From the NCBI GenBank assembly GCA_902786015.1, contig CADAAU010000010.1:186001-250000 (forward strand): DNA of 64,000 nucleotides. Direction: 5' to 3'. The notes under the pieces are model-generated. The model ran no database searches, was not told the origin of the DNA, and saw nothing but the letters and a program-made list of their open reading frames with translations. Source of the stretch: an uncultured Coriobacteriaceae bacterium. Lineage in GTDB: Bacteria > Actinomycetota > Coriobacteriia > Coriobacteriales > Atopobiaceae. Position 1 is the first letter of the stretch, and each line of letters begins with the position of its first letter. Below, piece by piece: positions 33,695 through 42,795 of this stretch. The translations under genes and the position numbers were made by a program.

Positions 33695-36478
33695 ATGGCG
33701 ACATCGTTCTACTCCAATAGCTCCGAGGTCAAGTTCATCAACAAACTCCGCGAGTGCATCGACCACTGCACTTTGTTTCGCTTCTCGGTGAGCTTTATCA
33801 AGAAGCCGGGCCTCAAGCTCATCGCCCCCAACATCAAGGCTGCTCTGGAACGTGGGGCACGGGGCCAGCTCATCACCTCCACCTACCAGAACTTTACCGA
33901 TGTCGACTCCCTCGCGTTCTTCTACGATCTGCAGGTCAAATATCCAGAGCAGTTCTCGTGTCACCTCGACAAGGACTGCTTCTATGACCATCACGGCAAC
34001 ACGGTCGGCTTCCACTCCAAGGGATACCTCTTCGAGTTTCCCGACCACAACGAGCTCCTGTGCGGCTCCTCGAACATCACGGTATTCGCACTGCTGAAGA
34101 ACGTTGAGTGGGATGTGTCGGTAATAGAGGAGAAGCAAAACTGCACCTATGCCGCCGCGCTCAATGAGTTCGACTCCCTATGGGAGCGGACGCTTCCCCT
34201 TACGAAGGAGCTCATCGAGGAATACAGGGCTCACTTGTACTACGCCATCGAGCGGTGGGATATGGACTATCAGGTGGCAAACGCCGACGTCAAGCCCAAC
34301 TACATGCAGCGGCGTGCACTCAAGGAACTCAATCGGTATCGTGCCACGGGCGCCACGAAGGCGCTGGTCACGGCGTCGGCAGGCTCTGGCAAGACGTTCC
34401 TCGCGGCGTTTGACGCACTGAACTTCAACCCGCACAGGCTCCTGTACATCGTCCACGAGGGCTCGATTCTCCTTAAAGCGTACGAGACTTTCCAGCGTGT
34501 GTTTGGAAGCGACAAGAGCTTTGGCGTGTACAACGGCGAGTACAAGGAACAGGATGCGGACTTTGTCTTTTCCACTAACGTGACCATGGCCAACTCGCTC
34601 GAGCTGTTTGACCCCCACGAGTGGGACTACATCATCATCGACGAGTGCCATCATGCCACGGCGGAGACTTATAAGAAGATACTCAACTACTTCGACCCGC
34701 AGTTTTTGCTTGGCATCACCGCCACGCCCGAGCGTATGGACGGCGACGATGTGTTCTCGCTGTTTGACCAAAACGTGCCCTATGAGCTGCGCCTTCGCGA
34801 CGCGATTACCAATGGGTTGGTCGTGCCCTTCAAGTACTACGGTATACGAGACGAGCTCGTGGAGTATGGCATCAAGGCCACGAAAGGCCATCGATTTGTT
34901 GAGCAGTTCTCCGATGAGAAGCACTGCGAATTCATTCATCGCAACATCGAGCAGCACCGGATTCAAGGGCAAAAGCTCAAGGCGTTGGCCTTCTGCAGGG
35001 ATAGGAGTCACGCCATTCGCATGGCGCAGGCGATGGAGGACTACTACCACACGCAGTACCTTACGGGCAAGAACTCTACGGGCGAACGTGTCCGTGCCTA
35101 CAAGGATCTGCAGGATGAGTCAGCCGAGCTGGAGATCCTCTTTACCGTCGACATCCTCAACGAGGGCGTCGACATTCCGGGCGTGAACATGGTCTTGTTC
35201 CTGCGCCCCACCGACTCCCAGACGGTGTTCATCCAGCAGCTCGGCCGTGGACTCCGCAGGTGCGAAGGGAAGGAATACGTGACGGTCCTCGACTTCATTG
35301 GCAACGACTACAAGCGAAGCGTACAGATTGCCTTTGCGCTGGGCGGCCTGAGCGAAAACTTCCTGCTGGAGAAGAAGCTTGTTGCGGATTTGGTCAAAGG
35401 CGACTTTAGTAGCATCGGGCTGAAGAAGTACGGGGTAGAGATTCACCTTGATGACCTTAGCAAGAAAGAGGTGCTCTCCTACATTGACAGTGTCAACTTC
35501 AATACCAAGCGGTTCCTCGCGCAGGATTACTTCAACTTTAAGAAGTACCTCGGCGCGGAGCACTATCCCCAGCATGTTGACTACCTCAACAATGACTTTG
35601 CGCCGGATCTGATTAAGTTCATGCAGTCGAGGTTTGGGACCAAGAATGGCTCCTACTACGGATTCTTGCGGGCCATCAACGAGGACGATCTGCCGGCGTT
35701 CGACACGCGGCAAGTGGCGCTCATACGGTATGCGTCCGATATGCTGCCGATTGTGCGCCCCTATGAGTACCTCATTCTGCAGGCGCTCCTCGATGGGGCG
35801 GGAAGCAGCTCGCTTTCCAACATCGAGCGACATCTGCGCGTAAACGTGGAGGACTACAAACAAGCGGCTTTCGAGCATGCCCTGTCATATATGGAGAAGT
35901 ACGGGTATGTTCGCAAGGACTCGGACACGCTCGCTTTGAATGACGTGCAGATCAACGTGGAGCTGGACGAGTACCTGCGAGATCTCCTTGCCTTTGGGCT
36001 GGGCAAGTATGACATTGACTATGTTGAGTCCGACCCGTCAAGTCCGTTTCACCTATGGTCACATTACCGAAAAGGGCAGGTGCAGCAGCTGCTCTTGAGG
36101 GATCCCGAGTACATACAAAAGGGGACGATGATCTACGACGGTATCGTGTACGCCTACGTGACGGTGATAAAGGACAGCAGCACGAAGGACGCCCTTAAGT
36201 ACGCGGATGGCTACCTCGATGCGGACACCTTCCAGTGGGAGACGGTCGCCAATGTGAGTGCCCGCGAGCTCGACAAGCTGAAAAACTCCGAAGCCGTGCA
36301 CTTCTTCGTGCGCAAGGTGAGCGACGAGGACGGCATCACATTGCCGTTTACCTACATCGGCAGGGGAAAGCTGGAGTACATAGAGGGATCGAAGAAGCCC
36401 AACGGCGCGCATCTGTTCAGGGCTCCGATGGAGCACACGGCGCCAGAGGACATTTACTTTGACTTTAGGCTGTCGTAG
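33695..36478 (+). CDS. PLD-nuclease/DEAD-box helicase/DUF3427 fusion
   Basis: A 927-residue cytosolic protein with three parts. Residues about 1-190 are a phospholipase-D-like nuclease domain (HxK motif in GFHSKGYLFEF, then LLCGSSNIT). Residues about 210-560 are a superfamily 2 helicase: Walker A SAGSGKTFLAAF, DECH box IIIDECHHATA, motif III LLGITATPERMDG and motif VI IQQLGRGLRRCEG. The remainder is the DUF3427 module. This architecture is recurrent in phage-defence islands, where it probably cleaves and unwinds foreign DNA. I chose ATG 33695; the upstream extension is not protein-like. The ribosome site GACGGGGG is weak. It precedes the mcrBC operon by 310 bp. Confidence 0.88.
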   Translation: MATSFYSNSSEVKFINKLRECIDHCTLFRFSVSFIKKPGLKLIAPNIKAALERGARGQLITSTYQNFTDVDSLAFFYDLQVKYPEQFSCHLDKDCFYDHHGNTVGFHSKGYLFEFPDHNELLCGSSNITVFALLKNVEWDVSVIEEKQNCTYAAALNEFDSLWERTLPLTKELIEEYRAHLYYAIERWDMDYQVANADVKPNYMQRRALKELNRYRATGATKALVTASAGSGKTFLAAFDALNFNPHRLLYIVHEGSILLKAYETFQRVFGSDKSFGVYNGEYKEQDADFVFSTNVTMANSLELFDPHEWDYIIIDECHHATAETYKKILNYFDPQFLLGITATPERMDGDDVFSLFDQNVPYELRLRDAITNGLVVPFKYYGIRDELVEYGIKATKGHRFVEQFSDEKHCEFIHRNIEQHRIQGQKLKALAFCRDRSHAIRMAQAMEDYYHTQYLTGKNSTGERVRAYKDLQDESAELEILFTVDILNEGVDIPGVNMVLFLRPTDSQTVFIQQLGRGLRRCEGKEYVTVLDFIGNDYKRSVQIAFALGGLSENFLLEKKLVADLVKGDFSSIGLKKYGVEIHLDDLSKKEVLSYIDSVNFNTKRFLAQDYFNFKKYLGAEHYPQHVDYLNNDFAPDLIKFMQSRFGTKNGSYYGFLRAINEDDLPAFDTRQVALIRYASDMLPIVRPYEYLILQALLDGAGSSSLSNIERHLRVNVEDYKQAAFEHALSYMEKYGYVRKDSDTLALNDVQINVELDEYLRDLLAFGLGKYDIDYVESDPSSPFHLWSHYRKGQVQQLLLRDPEYIQKGTMIYDGIVYAYVTVIKDSSTKDALKYADGYLDADTFQWETVANVSARELDKLKNSEAVHFFVRKVSDEDGITLPFTYIGRGKLEYIEGSKKPNGAHLFRAPMEHTAPEDIYFDFRLS

Positions 36479-36788
36479 GTGGATTCACCGATCGCCAAAA
36501 TAGTAGCGTACAGCCTGCGGCATCCTTGCCTCACGAAGACGACGTCTCGATGATCATCAAAGAAGTTGCTCGGTCCCAAGCTAGGGTTTCCAAATCGACT
36601 GCTATTTAGCTGTCAGCTAACACATCGTCAGAGTCTCATGACTAAAATAGTTCATTGCGTGTTGCCAGTCGCAAGCAAGCCAAGGTAACACATTGTTCCC
36701 AAATGCTATGAGGCTTTCCCTTCTGGATGCTTCATAAGCATTCGCCGTTGGAACCAGAAGAATACGAAAACCTACGGAGGGTCGCGAG
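36479..36788. other. Intergenic region before the mcrBC operon
   Basis: About 310 bp with no recognised gene, RNA or att site. An AT-rich stretch around 36595-36720 probably holds the operon promoter. A short frame from 36727 (LEPEEYENLRRVARW) overlaps the mcrB start out of frame and looks incidental, although GGAGGG at 36777 serves the mcrB ATG. Confidence 0.4.
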
Positions 36789-39700
36789 ATGGCGGATAAG
36801 TTCACATGGATTGATGCCTACGAGGCAATTGCCAACAAGGTTTACAGCTACCGTGATCGTCGGGATGACTTCCTCAGCCTCTTTTGCGACATATTTAGTC
36901 CGGACGGCTCAGACGGAAAGGTGAAGTTTCCCGCAAATGGTGGGGGAGCAGCAGAATACCTTGCGATTGATCCCTTCACATTCTTTGCCTCGTTCAACCG
37001 CGGTCGCTATTCCGAGGGTAACAACAGGAGTCGTACCGAAACCATCGGACACATATTTGAGGGGATGGGCATTGATGCCACGCTGCCGAGTGACTACGAC
37101 GGCGTGCCGCTCAGCTTTTCTATGAGGACGTGGTTCTTTGACAGTGATCCTTCCGTTATAGAGGATGGGGACGTCGATCGCCTCTGGGACCTCTTTGTGG
37201 CTGCAATCGATTACGCTGATAGTCCGAGTGATCTTACGCAGGATGAATTCGTCAAGGCGTTCGATGCTGTGCGCGTGCAAAAGCAGGTTAAGTGGAACAT
37301 AACATACGCACTGTTTTGGATTCGTCCCCACACCTACCTTGGCCTTGATTCCGTCAACAGAGACTACCTCAATCGAAACTACGGCATAAAGCTGACAAAG
37401 CAGCCGGATGGTATGCAGTACCTCGAGGTTACGAGAAGCGCCTTGGAAGCAACGAGGGTGGATATTCCCACGCTTTCCGACAACGCTTTTGTTGCGGGGG
37501 GTTGGTGGCCGGCGAGGGAGGTCTACCAGCCTAACATTGACACCGAAAAATGGCTCTCGCTCCTAGATAACAGGTCTGTCTTCTCGCAAAACAACCTCAC
37601 GGCACTCGCAAGGTTGATGGATAACGGCGGCAAGGGTAGCTGTACCGCACTTGCCGAACGCTACGGAGAAAGTGTGGGCTTCTACGTCGCAAATATATCA
37701 ACCCCCGCGGAGAAAGTGGCTAAGGTTACGGACTGTGATTTGCCACCTGACAGAGACTCAAAAAACTCCAAGTGGTGGCCAATACTATGTGAGGGCAAAT
37801 ACGTTGGCAGCGCAAAGACTCGCCGCTACGAGTATCGTCTTCGGCCAGAGCTTCAGGAAGCACTCAAGCAGTATGACCTTTCTTTTGTGCAGCTCTACAC
37901 CAATGACCGTGGCAAACCAGTCTTCAATAGGCAGCATCTCTTTCAACTTATCGATTCATACAAGACGGACTACCATCGATTCAGGGGCAGTACAGCGCCG
38001 AGTGGAGACCAAGAATCGTATAAATGGAGCCTTGCCAAAAACTTCCATGACAACTGGAATATTGAAGCGGATGACTTCGCAGAGATGATGCGCAAGGCCC
38101 TGCGACCAGCTTCGGTGGGACTGGGGGCTGTATTGGGTAATGGCTGGGAGTACCCGTACCCTCGCTTAGAGAAGTGTGCAGCGGAAAACCCCGATGCTGT
38201 CCGTGGTGCATTCAGATCGCTCTTTGACCCTTCGAACGATATGAGGCAGGCGTATGAGTCCTTTGATGCCGCCATGGGCGAAATCATGGACGAGTACAAC
38301 GACACCGCAGTTAAAACATTCGACTCCATGGATCAGAAGCCTTCGGCAGTTAGCGTCTATTTAGCATTTATGTATCCAGAGAGGTACTACATTTACAAGC
38401 CAAGTATCGCAGATGACGTTGCCAAGTTCCTCGAGGCCAAGCTCTCCTCAAACCCAACCGAAAAGTTTTATGACTTTGAAGCCCTTTGTGACGAAATGCT
38501 GACCGTTGTACTTGCCGACAGCGAACTCGTCGAGCTAAACGACTCCATGCTTACGGAAGGCCAGAGGCTCGCAGATCCCAATCACCATATGCTCGTGCAA
38601 GACATTACGTATTACTGTCACTCTTACATGGGCAAGTGGCAAGATGATGACGAGCCTTTTGAAGAAGAGGATTCCGAAGAAGAATCTCCGGTTGCTCCGT
38701 CGGTTGAGTATTCAAAGAATCTGATTCTTTACGGACCTCCCGGTACGGGTAAAACGTATCAGACCAAGGCCTATGCAGTTGCAATCTGTGATGGAAAGGA
38801 CGTCGATATCGTTTTGGACAGGATGAACGATCCCGAGAAACGTGAGGAGGTTTACGCGCGTTACCGGGAGCTCCGAACCAGCAAGAGGATCGGCTTCACG
38901 ACCTTCCATCAATCCTTTGGTTACGAGGACTTCATAGAAGGGATTCGTCCGAACCTCGATGATGATGGAACACTGGGTTACACGCTTAGGGAGGGTGTGT
39001 TCCGTGAGTTCTGCCGGGAAGCAGAAAACATGGTTTCGTCGATTTCAGCGTCTGAGGTTCCCCAGTACGACTCCAATCCCAATCCTCGCGTCTGGAAGAT
39101 GGGACTAACGACAAGCGGGGTTCCCGATCTTTATGAGCGATGCCGCAAAGACGGGTGCCTCAGGCTTGGTTGGGACGACATTAAGCCCGATGACGTCGCT
39201 ACGACCGATGACATAAAGGACGCAAGTAGGAAAACCTTGTCCGCCTTCCAAGACGAGATGCAGCCCGGTGACTTTGTGGTCTCGCCTGGTGGCTCTGGGG
39301 ATGAGTATGGTGTGGCTGTAGTGACTGGTGACTTCGAGTGGAAGCCAGAGCTGCAAGCTGCCATGAGGTATCGCTCAGCGAAATGGATAGGCGGTATAAA
39401 AAAGTCTGCATTCCGTGAAATGAACGGTGGAAAAGGCATCACCCTCCAAACAATCTACGAGCTGAGTCGGATCAGCGCTTCCCAGCTCGTTGAGGAACTG
39501 GGATTGGTGACCAAGGCGGAAGTTAAGAAGCGCGAGCGGCTGCCTTATGTGTTCATCATCGACGAGATTAACCGTGGGAGCATCTCCAAGATCTTTGGTG
39601 AGCTCATAACGCTACTTGAACCAAGCAAGCGCAAGGGAGAGCCAGAGGAGTTGTCGGTCACGCTTCCTTACTCGGGCAGAGAATTCTCTGTCCCCACGAA

Positions 39701-40199
39701 CGTCTACGTGATTGGTACTATGAATACCGCGGACAGATCGATTGCGCTCATGGACACGGCACTTCGGCGCAGGTTCGACTTTGAGGAAGTAATGCCGGAC
39801 TCGAGCCTCTTCTCTGAGCTTGACGTAGAAGGTGTGAACGTCGCGGAGATGCTCGACATAATGAACAAGCGCATTGAGCTTCTGTACGACCGCGAGCATA
39901 CCTTGGGACACGCAATCTTTATGGACCTCAAGGAAAGCGCAACGGTAAAGTGCTTACAAAGAATCTTTGAGAACAAGGTCATGCCTCTGCTCCAAGAGTA
40001 CTTCTATGATGATTACTCAAAGATTGCTTCGGTGCTTGGTGCTGCGAGCAAGGACTTTATCGAGGTCAAGGGCAGCGAAAAGGTATTTTGGTCGCTGGAT
40101 GACAATGCCTACGGGAGTCTTCGTTTCTACAAGCTGAAATCAGCACCAGATGGGGCGGATGCCTACCGTCGCATCTACCAACTCGAAGGCGAGGAGTAG
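36789..40199 (+). CDS. mcrB: McrB-type AAA+ motor with EVE-like insertion
   Basis: A 1136-residue subunit of a modification-dependent (type IV) restriction system. Residues 1-230 are an uncharacterised N-terminal domain (VKWNITYALFWIRPHTYLGL), about 265-375 a second domain (LAERYGESVGFYVANIS, NSKWWPILCEGKYVG). The McrB AAA+ core has Walker A LILYGPPGTGKTYQTKA (about 645), Walker B YVFIIDEINRGSISKIFGE (about 920) and the NTAD loop VIGTMNTADRSIALMDTALR (about 975). Between Walker A and B lies an EVE/PUA-like module (VWKMGLTTSGVPDLYERC, FVVSPGGSGDEYGVAVVTG, about 765-870), a fold that reads modified bases. ATG 36789 follows GGAGGG. It opens a four-gene operon. Confidence 0.88.
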   Translation: MADKFTWIDAYEAIANKVYSYRDRRDDFLSLFCDIFSPDGSDGKVKFPANGGGAAEYLAIDPFTFFASFNRGRYSEGNNRSRTETIGHIFEGMGIDATLPSDYDGVPLSFSMRTWFFDSDPSVIEDGDVDRLWDLFVAAIDYADSPSDLTQDEFVKAFDAVRVQKQVKWNITYALFWIRPHTYLGLDSVNRDYLNRNYGIKLTKQPDGMQYLEVTRSALEATRVDIPTLSDNAFVAGGWWPAREVYQPNIDTEKWLSLLDNRSVFSQNNLTALARLMDNGGKGSCTALAERYGESVGFYVANISTPAEKVAKVTDCDLPPDRDSKNSKWWPILCEGKYVGSAKTRRYEYRLRPELQEALKQYDLSFVQLYTNDRGKPVFNRQHLFQLIDSYKTDYHRFRGSTAPSGDQESYKWSLAKNFHDNWNIEADDFAEMMRKALRPASVGLGAVLGNGWEYPYPRLEKCAAENPDAVRGAFRSLFDPSNDMRQAYESFDAAMGEIMDEYNDTAVKTFDSMDQKPSAVSVYLAFMYPERYYIYKPSIADDVAKFLEAKLSSNPTEKFYDFEALCDEMLTVVLADSELVELNDSMLTEGQRLADPNHHMLVQDITYYCHSYMGKWQDDDEPFEEEDSEEESPVAPSVEYSKNLILYGPPGTGKTYQTKAYAVAICDGKDVDIVLDRMNDPEKREEVYARYRELRTSKRIGFTTFHQSFGYEDFIEGIRPNLDDDGTLGYTLREGVFREFCREAENMVSSISASEVPQYDSNPNPRVWKMGLTTSGVPDLYERCRKDGCLRLGWDDIKPDDVATTDDIKDASRKTLSAFQDEMQPGDFVVSPGGSGDEYGVAVVTGDFEWKPELQAAMRYRSAKWIGGIKKSAFREMNGGKGITLQTIYELSRISASQLVEELGLVTKAEVKKRERLPYVFIIDEINRGSISKIFGELITLLEPSKRKGEPEELSVTLPYSGREFSVPTNVYVIGTMNTADRSIALMDTALRRRFDFEEVMPDSSLFSELDVEGVNVAEMLDIMNKRIELLYDREHTLGHAIFMDLKESATVKCLQRIFENKVMPLLQEYFYDDYSKIASVLGAASKDFIEVKGSEKVFWSLDDNAYGSLRFYKLKSAPDGADAYRRIYQLEGEE

Positions 40200-40203
40200 G
40201 CTT

Positions 40204-41517
40204 TTGGCCTCCGAGAACTACAGAGTGGTTCACGAATACGACTATCTCGTAACGCGCCGCGTTTCACGAGAGGCGTGCCACGTCATATCACATGACGATT
40301 TTGGGGCGCTCAGAGACTTTGTGCTGGGAAATCTCGAGGGGGATGAGGCAGTCGAGCTTATGCGGCTGTGCTCACCTGCGGGTGTTGGTGAGGCGCTGCA
40401 GCTTCGGAACTACGTAGGCGTCATAGAGCTCGAAAGCGGCTTGCAGGTTGAAGTGCTCCCAAAGATTGACTTTGGCACCGATGAGGAAAGCAGGTCGGTT
40501 TTTCTTAGGATGCTTGCCGACCTTGGAACAGACACGTCCTTTAGGTCGATGAATAGGGCGCATGTCTCAGATGACCGAACACCTCTGTTCGAAGCATTCG
40601 TCTCGATGTTTCTAGAAGAGTGCTCGAACCTCATCAAGCGTGGGATTAAGTCCACTTATAAAGAGGTGCGGTCTCGTGAGTCGGTCATGCGTGGGAGAAT
40701 CGACTTCGCGCGACAGACGAGGGAGGGGTTGGTGCACGCCGAACGCCTCAGTCTCGTGTACGATGAGTATGTCATCGACAGGCCCGAGAACCGCATCATG
40801 AAGTCCACGTTACGACTCCTCAAGAACAGGAGTAGAAGTGCCGGCAATAAGCGGAGGGCAACGCAACTCTTTGAAGCGCTCGACGGGGTGAGCCTTTCGC
40901 ACAACGTAGATGCAGACTTTTCGCGTTGTGTGATTGATCGCACTACGCGAGAGTATGAGACCCTGCTCGCATGGTGCCGCGTGTTTCTCAAGGGCGAGAG
41001 CTTCTCGATGTTTAGGGGAAGGAACGTCGCGATGGCGCTGCTCTTTCCCATGGAGAAAGTATTTGAGGGATATGTTGGCAAGACCCTGAGGAAGATTGCC
41101 TTGCAGGCCAATGCTCTCAGAAGTGTAGAGTTGCAAGCACGAGGCAAGTGGCTCTTTAATGAACGCGGTATTGCGCTGAGGCCAGACATACTCTGCGTCA
41201 ACAACAGCGGGAGCAATGTGGTTCTTGACACCAAATGGAAACGCGTAAACGGCGTGCGCGACCTTGGCGTTACTGACATGTACCAGATGTACGCATACGG
41301 CAGGAGGTTTCGCAAGGGTCACAACGATATGCAGCATGTGATTCTGCTCTACCCTTGGCATAAAGGTGTGCGGAGATCAGGGCTTTTGCGAAGCGGTAAA
41401 CGCGTAAGCCCTGATGGGGTGCAGGTAGACATGTTCTACGTGGACCTTAGGAAGATTGACGAGAGCATGAACATGCTGATCGCCCTGCTTGACGACCCAA
41501 AACTGCTGGAAGGATAG
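40204..41517 (+). CDS. mcrC: McrC-type PD-(D/E)xK nuclease subunit
   Basis: A 437-residue partner of McrB. The N-terminal part (VIELESGLQVEVLPKIDF) is the McrC barrel that stimulates McrB GTP hydrolysis; the C-terminal part holds the nuclease core, LRPDILCVNNSGSNVVLDTK, giving the D-x(n)-D-x-K pattern. I place the start at TTG 40204, five bases after the mcrB stop and 7 nt after GAGGAG, which lies inside the end of mcrB; no ATG fits. Transcription and translation are clearly coupled to mcrB. Confidence 0.88.
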   Translation: MASENYRVVHEYDYLVTRRVSREACHVISHDDFGALRDFVLGNLEGDEAVELMRLCSPAGVGEALQLRNYVGVIELESGLQVEVLPKIDFGTDEESRSVFLRMLADLGTDTSFRSMNRAHVSDDRTPLFEAFVSMFLEECSNLIKRGIKSTYKEVRSRESVMRGRIDFARQTREGLVHAERLSLVYDEYVIDRPENRIMKSTLRLLKNRSRSAGNKRRATQLFEALDGVSLSHNVDADFSRCVIDRTTREYETLLAWCRVFLKGESFSMFRGRNVAMALLFPMEKVFEGYVGKTLRKIALQANALRSVELQARGKWLFNERGIALRPDILCVNNSGSNVVLDTKWKRVNGVRDLGVTDMYQMYAYGRRFRKGHNDMQHVILLYPWHKGVRRSGLLRSGKRVSPDGVQVDMFYVDLRKIDESMNMLIALLDDPKLLEG

Positions 41518-41520
41518 GCT

Positions 41521-42795
41521 ATGGCAGCAGAGATCGTGAGCGTGCAGCAGCTGCTTTCCATGCGTCTGCATATACCGGGATATCAACGGCCGTATAGGTG
41601 GACGACGCGGAATGTTGCTGCCCTGCTAGGTGATATCGATACCGCTATTTCTGAAGCGGACATGATTACTGATTTCCGATATCGCATAGGCACGGTTATT
41701 CTTCACCGCAACGATTTGGGCGATTGTTTGGATATTGTCGATGGGCAGCAGCGAATACTGTCGCTCCTGCTGCTAATGCTTTATCTGGACCCTGATGCTA
41801 GCTTTCCGTTGTTGAGCGAGGCTGTTTTCTCTGACAGCGAGACTCAGCACAACCTACGAACCAACTATGTGTTTATTGCCGATTGGGTTGACTACCAACC
41901 TGAGGAGTGGTGGCGTAAAGCAAAGGCGGCCTTCTCCGACACACTTGAGGCTGTGGTCATCACGGTAAATCGCGTGGAGGAGGCTTTCCAGCTCTTTGAT
42001 TCGCAGAACACGCGAGGGCGCAGCCTCGATCCCCACGACCTTCTAAAGGCGTATCATCTGCGGGCTATGCGCGAGGATCCCTACGCTATGCGGCACGTGG
42101 TTAGACGATGGGAGGAATTCAGTTCAGATGAGGTCCGCGACCTCTTTGCATGGTATCTCTTCCCGATTGGCAACTGGGAACTCAGGGAGAGGACGAGGCC
42201 GTTCACCGCACAGGAGATTGACGTCTATAAGGGCGTTCCAGAGCGTAGTGGCTACTCCTATGCAGCGCGCGCAAGGAGGGCGGCGCCTTGCTTCCAAATT
42301 GGCGAGCCTTTTATTGAGGGCAACGACTTCTTCCTTATGGCTGAGCACTACCTCAGCATGCATGACGACTTGGTACATGAGCTCAACGAAAACTCGGAGC
42401 TCCAGAGTATCCGCGAGATGATGAATCGCAAAAGCCCTACGGCAGGATTCAGACATGCTTGCAACCTGTTTCGCTGTGTGCTTTTTGCCTACTACGACCG
42501 ATTTCACAACTTTGATGTTCGAGCTATCCGCAAGCTCTTTACGTGGGCGCTGATGGTTAGGGTCGACATGCAAGCACTGGGCTTTGACACCATCAACAAA
42601 TATGCTGTGGGAGATCGGGCGAAAAGTCCGTATACCAATGCGATTCCGATGTTCTACAAGATTGCAAGGGCTCGCAGTCATACTGAAATCGCTGACGTTA
42701 TTGTTCGGACGAGGGGTCCGCACGAAGGCATGAACAGCGAAAGGCGTGAGCTTTGTACGTTCCTACTCGAACTATCTGGGGGTAGCTCGCGATGA
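41521..42795 (+). CDS. DUF262 protein (GmrS-like, no HNH domain seen)
   Basis: A 424-residue protein beginning with the DUF262 (GmrSD N-terminal) NTPase-like domain: HIPGYQRPYRWTTRNVAALL, CLDIVDGQQRILSLLLLML and FQLFDSQNTRGRSLDPHDLL. No DUF1524 HNH motif is visible at the C-terminus. DUF262 proteins act in GmrSD-type restriction of glucosylated hydroxymethylcytosine DNA and in BrxU-like enzymes. The ATG is three bases after the mcrC stop and the gene overlaps the next by four bases, so this is the third member of a tight operon. Confidence 0.85.
   Translation: MAAEIVSVQQLLSMRLHIPGYQRPYRWTTRNVAALLGDIDTAISEADMITDFRYRIGTVILHRNDLGDCLDIVDGQQRILSLLLLMLYLDPDASFPLLSEAVFSDSETQHNLRTNYVFIADWVDYQPEEWWRKAKAAFSDTLEAVVITVNRVEEAFQLFDSQNTRGRSLDPHDLLKAYHLRAMREDPYAMRHVVRRWEEFSSDEVRDLFAWYLFPIGNWELRERTRPFTAQEIDVYKGVPERSGYSYAARARRAAPCFQIGEPFIEGNDFFLMAEHYLSMHDDLVHELNENSELQSIREMMNRKSPTAGFRHACNLFRCVLFAYYDRFHNFDVRAIRKLFTWALMVRVDMQALGFDTINKYAVGDRAKSPYTNAIPMFYKIARARSHTEIADVIVRTRGPHEGMNSERRELCTFLLELSGGSSR

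Noticed and set aside
36727..36924. Small frame overlapping the mcrB start
   Set aside because: It runs out of frame into mcrB, lacks a ribosome site, and no protein family fits.
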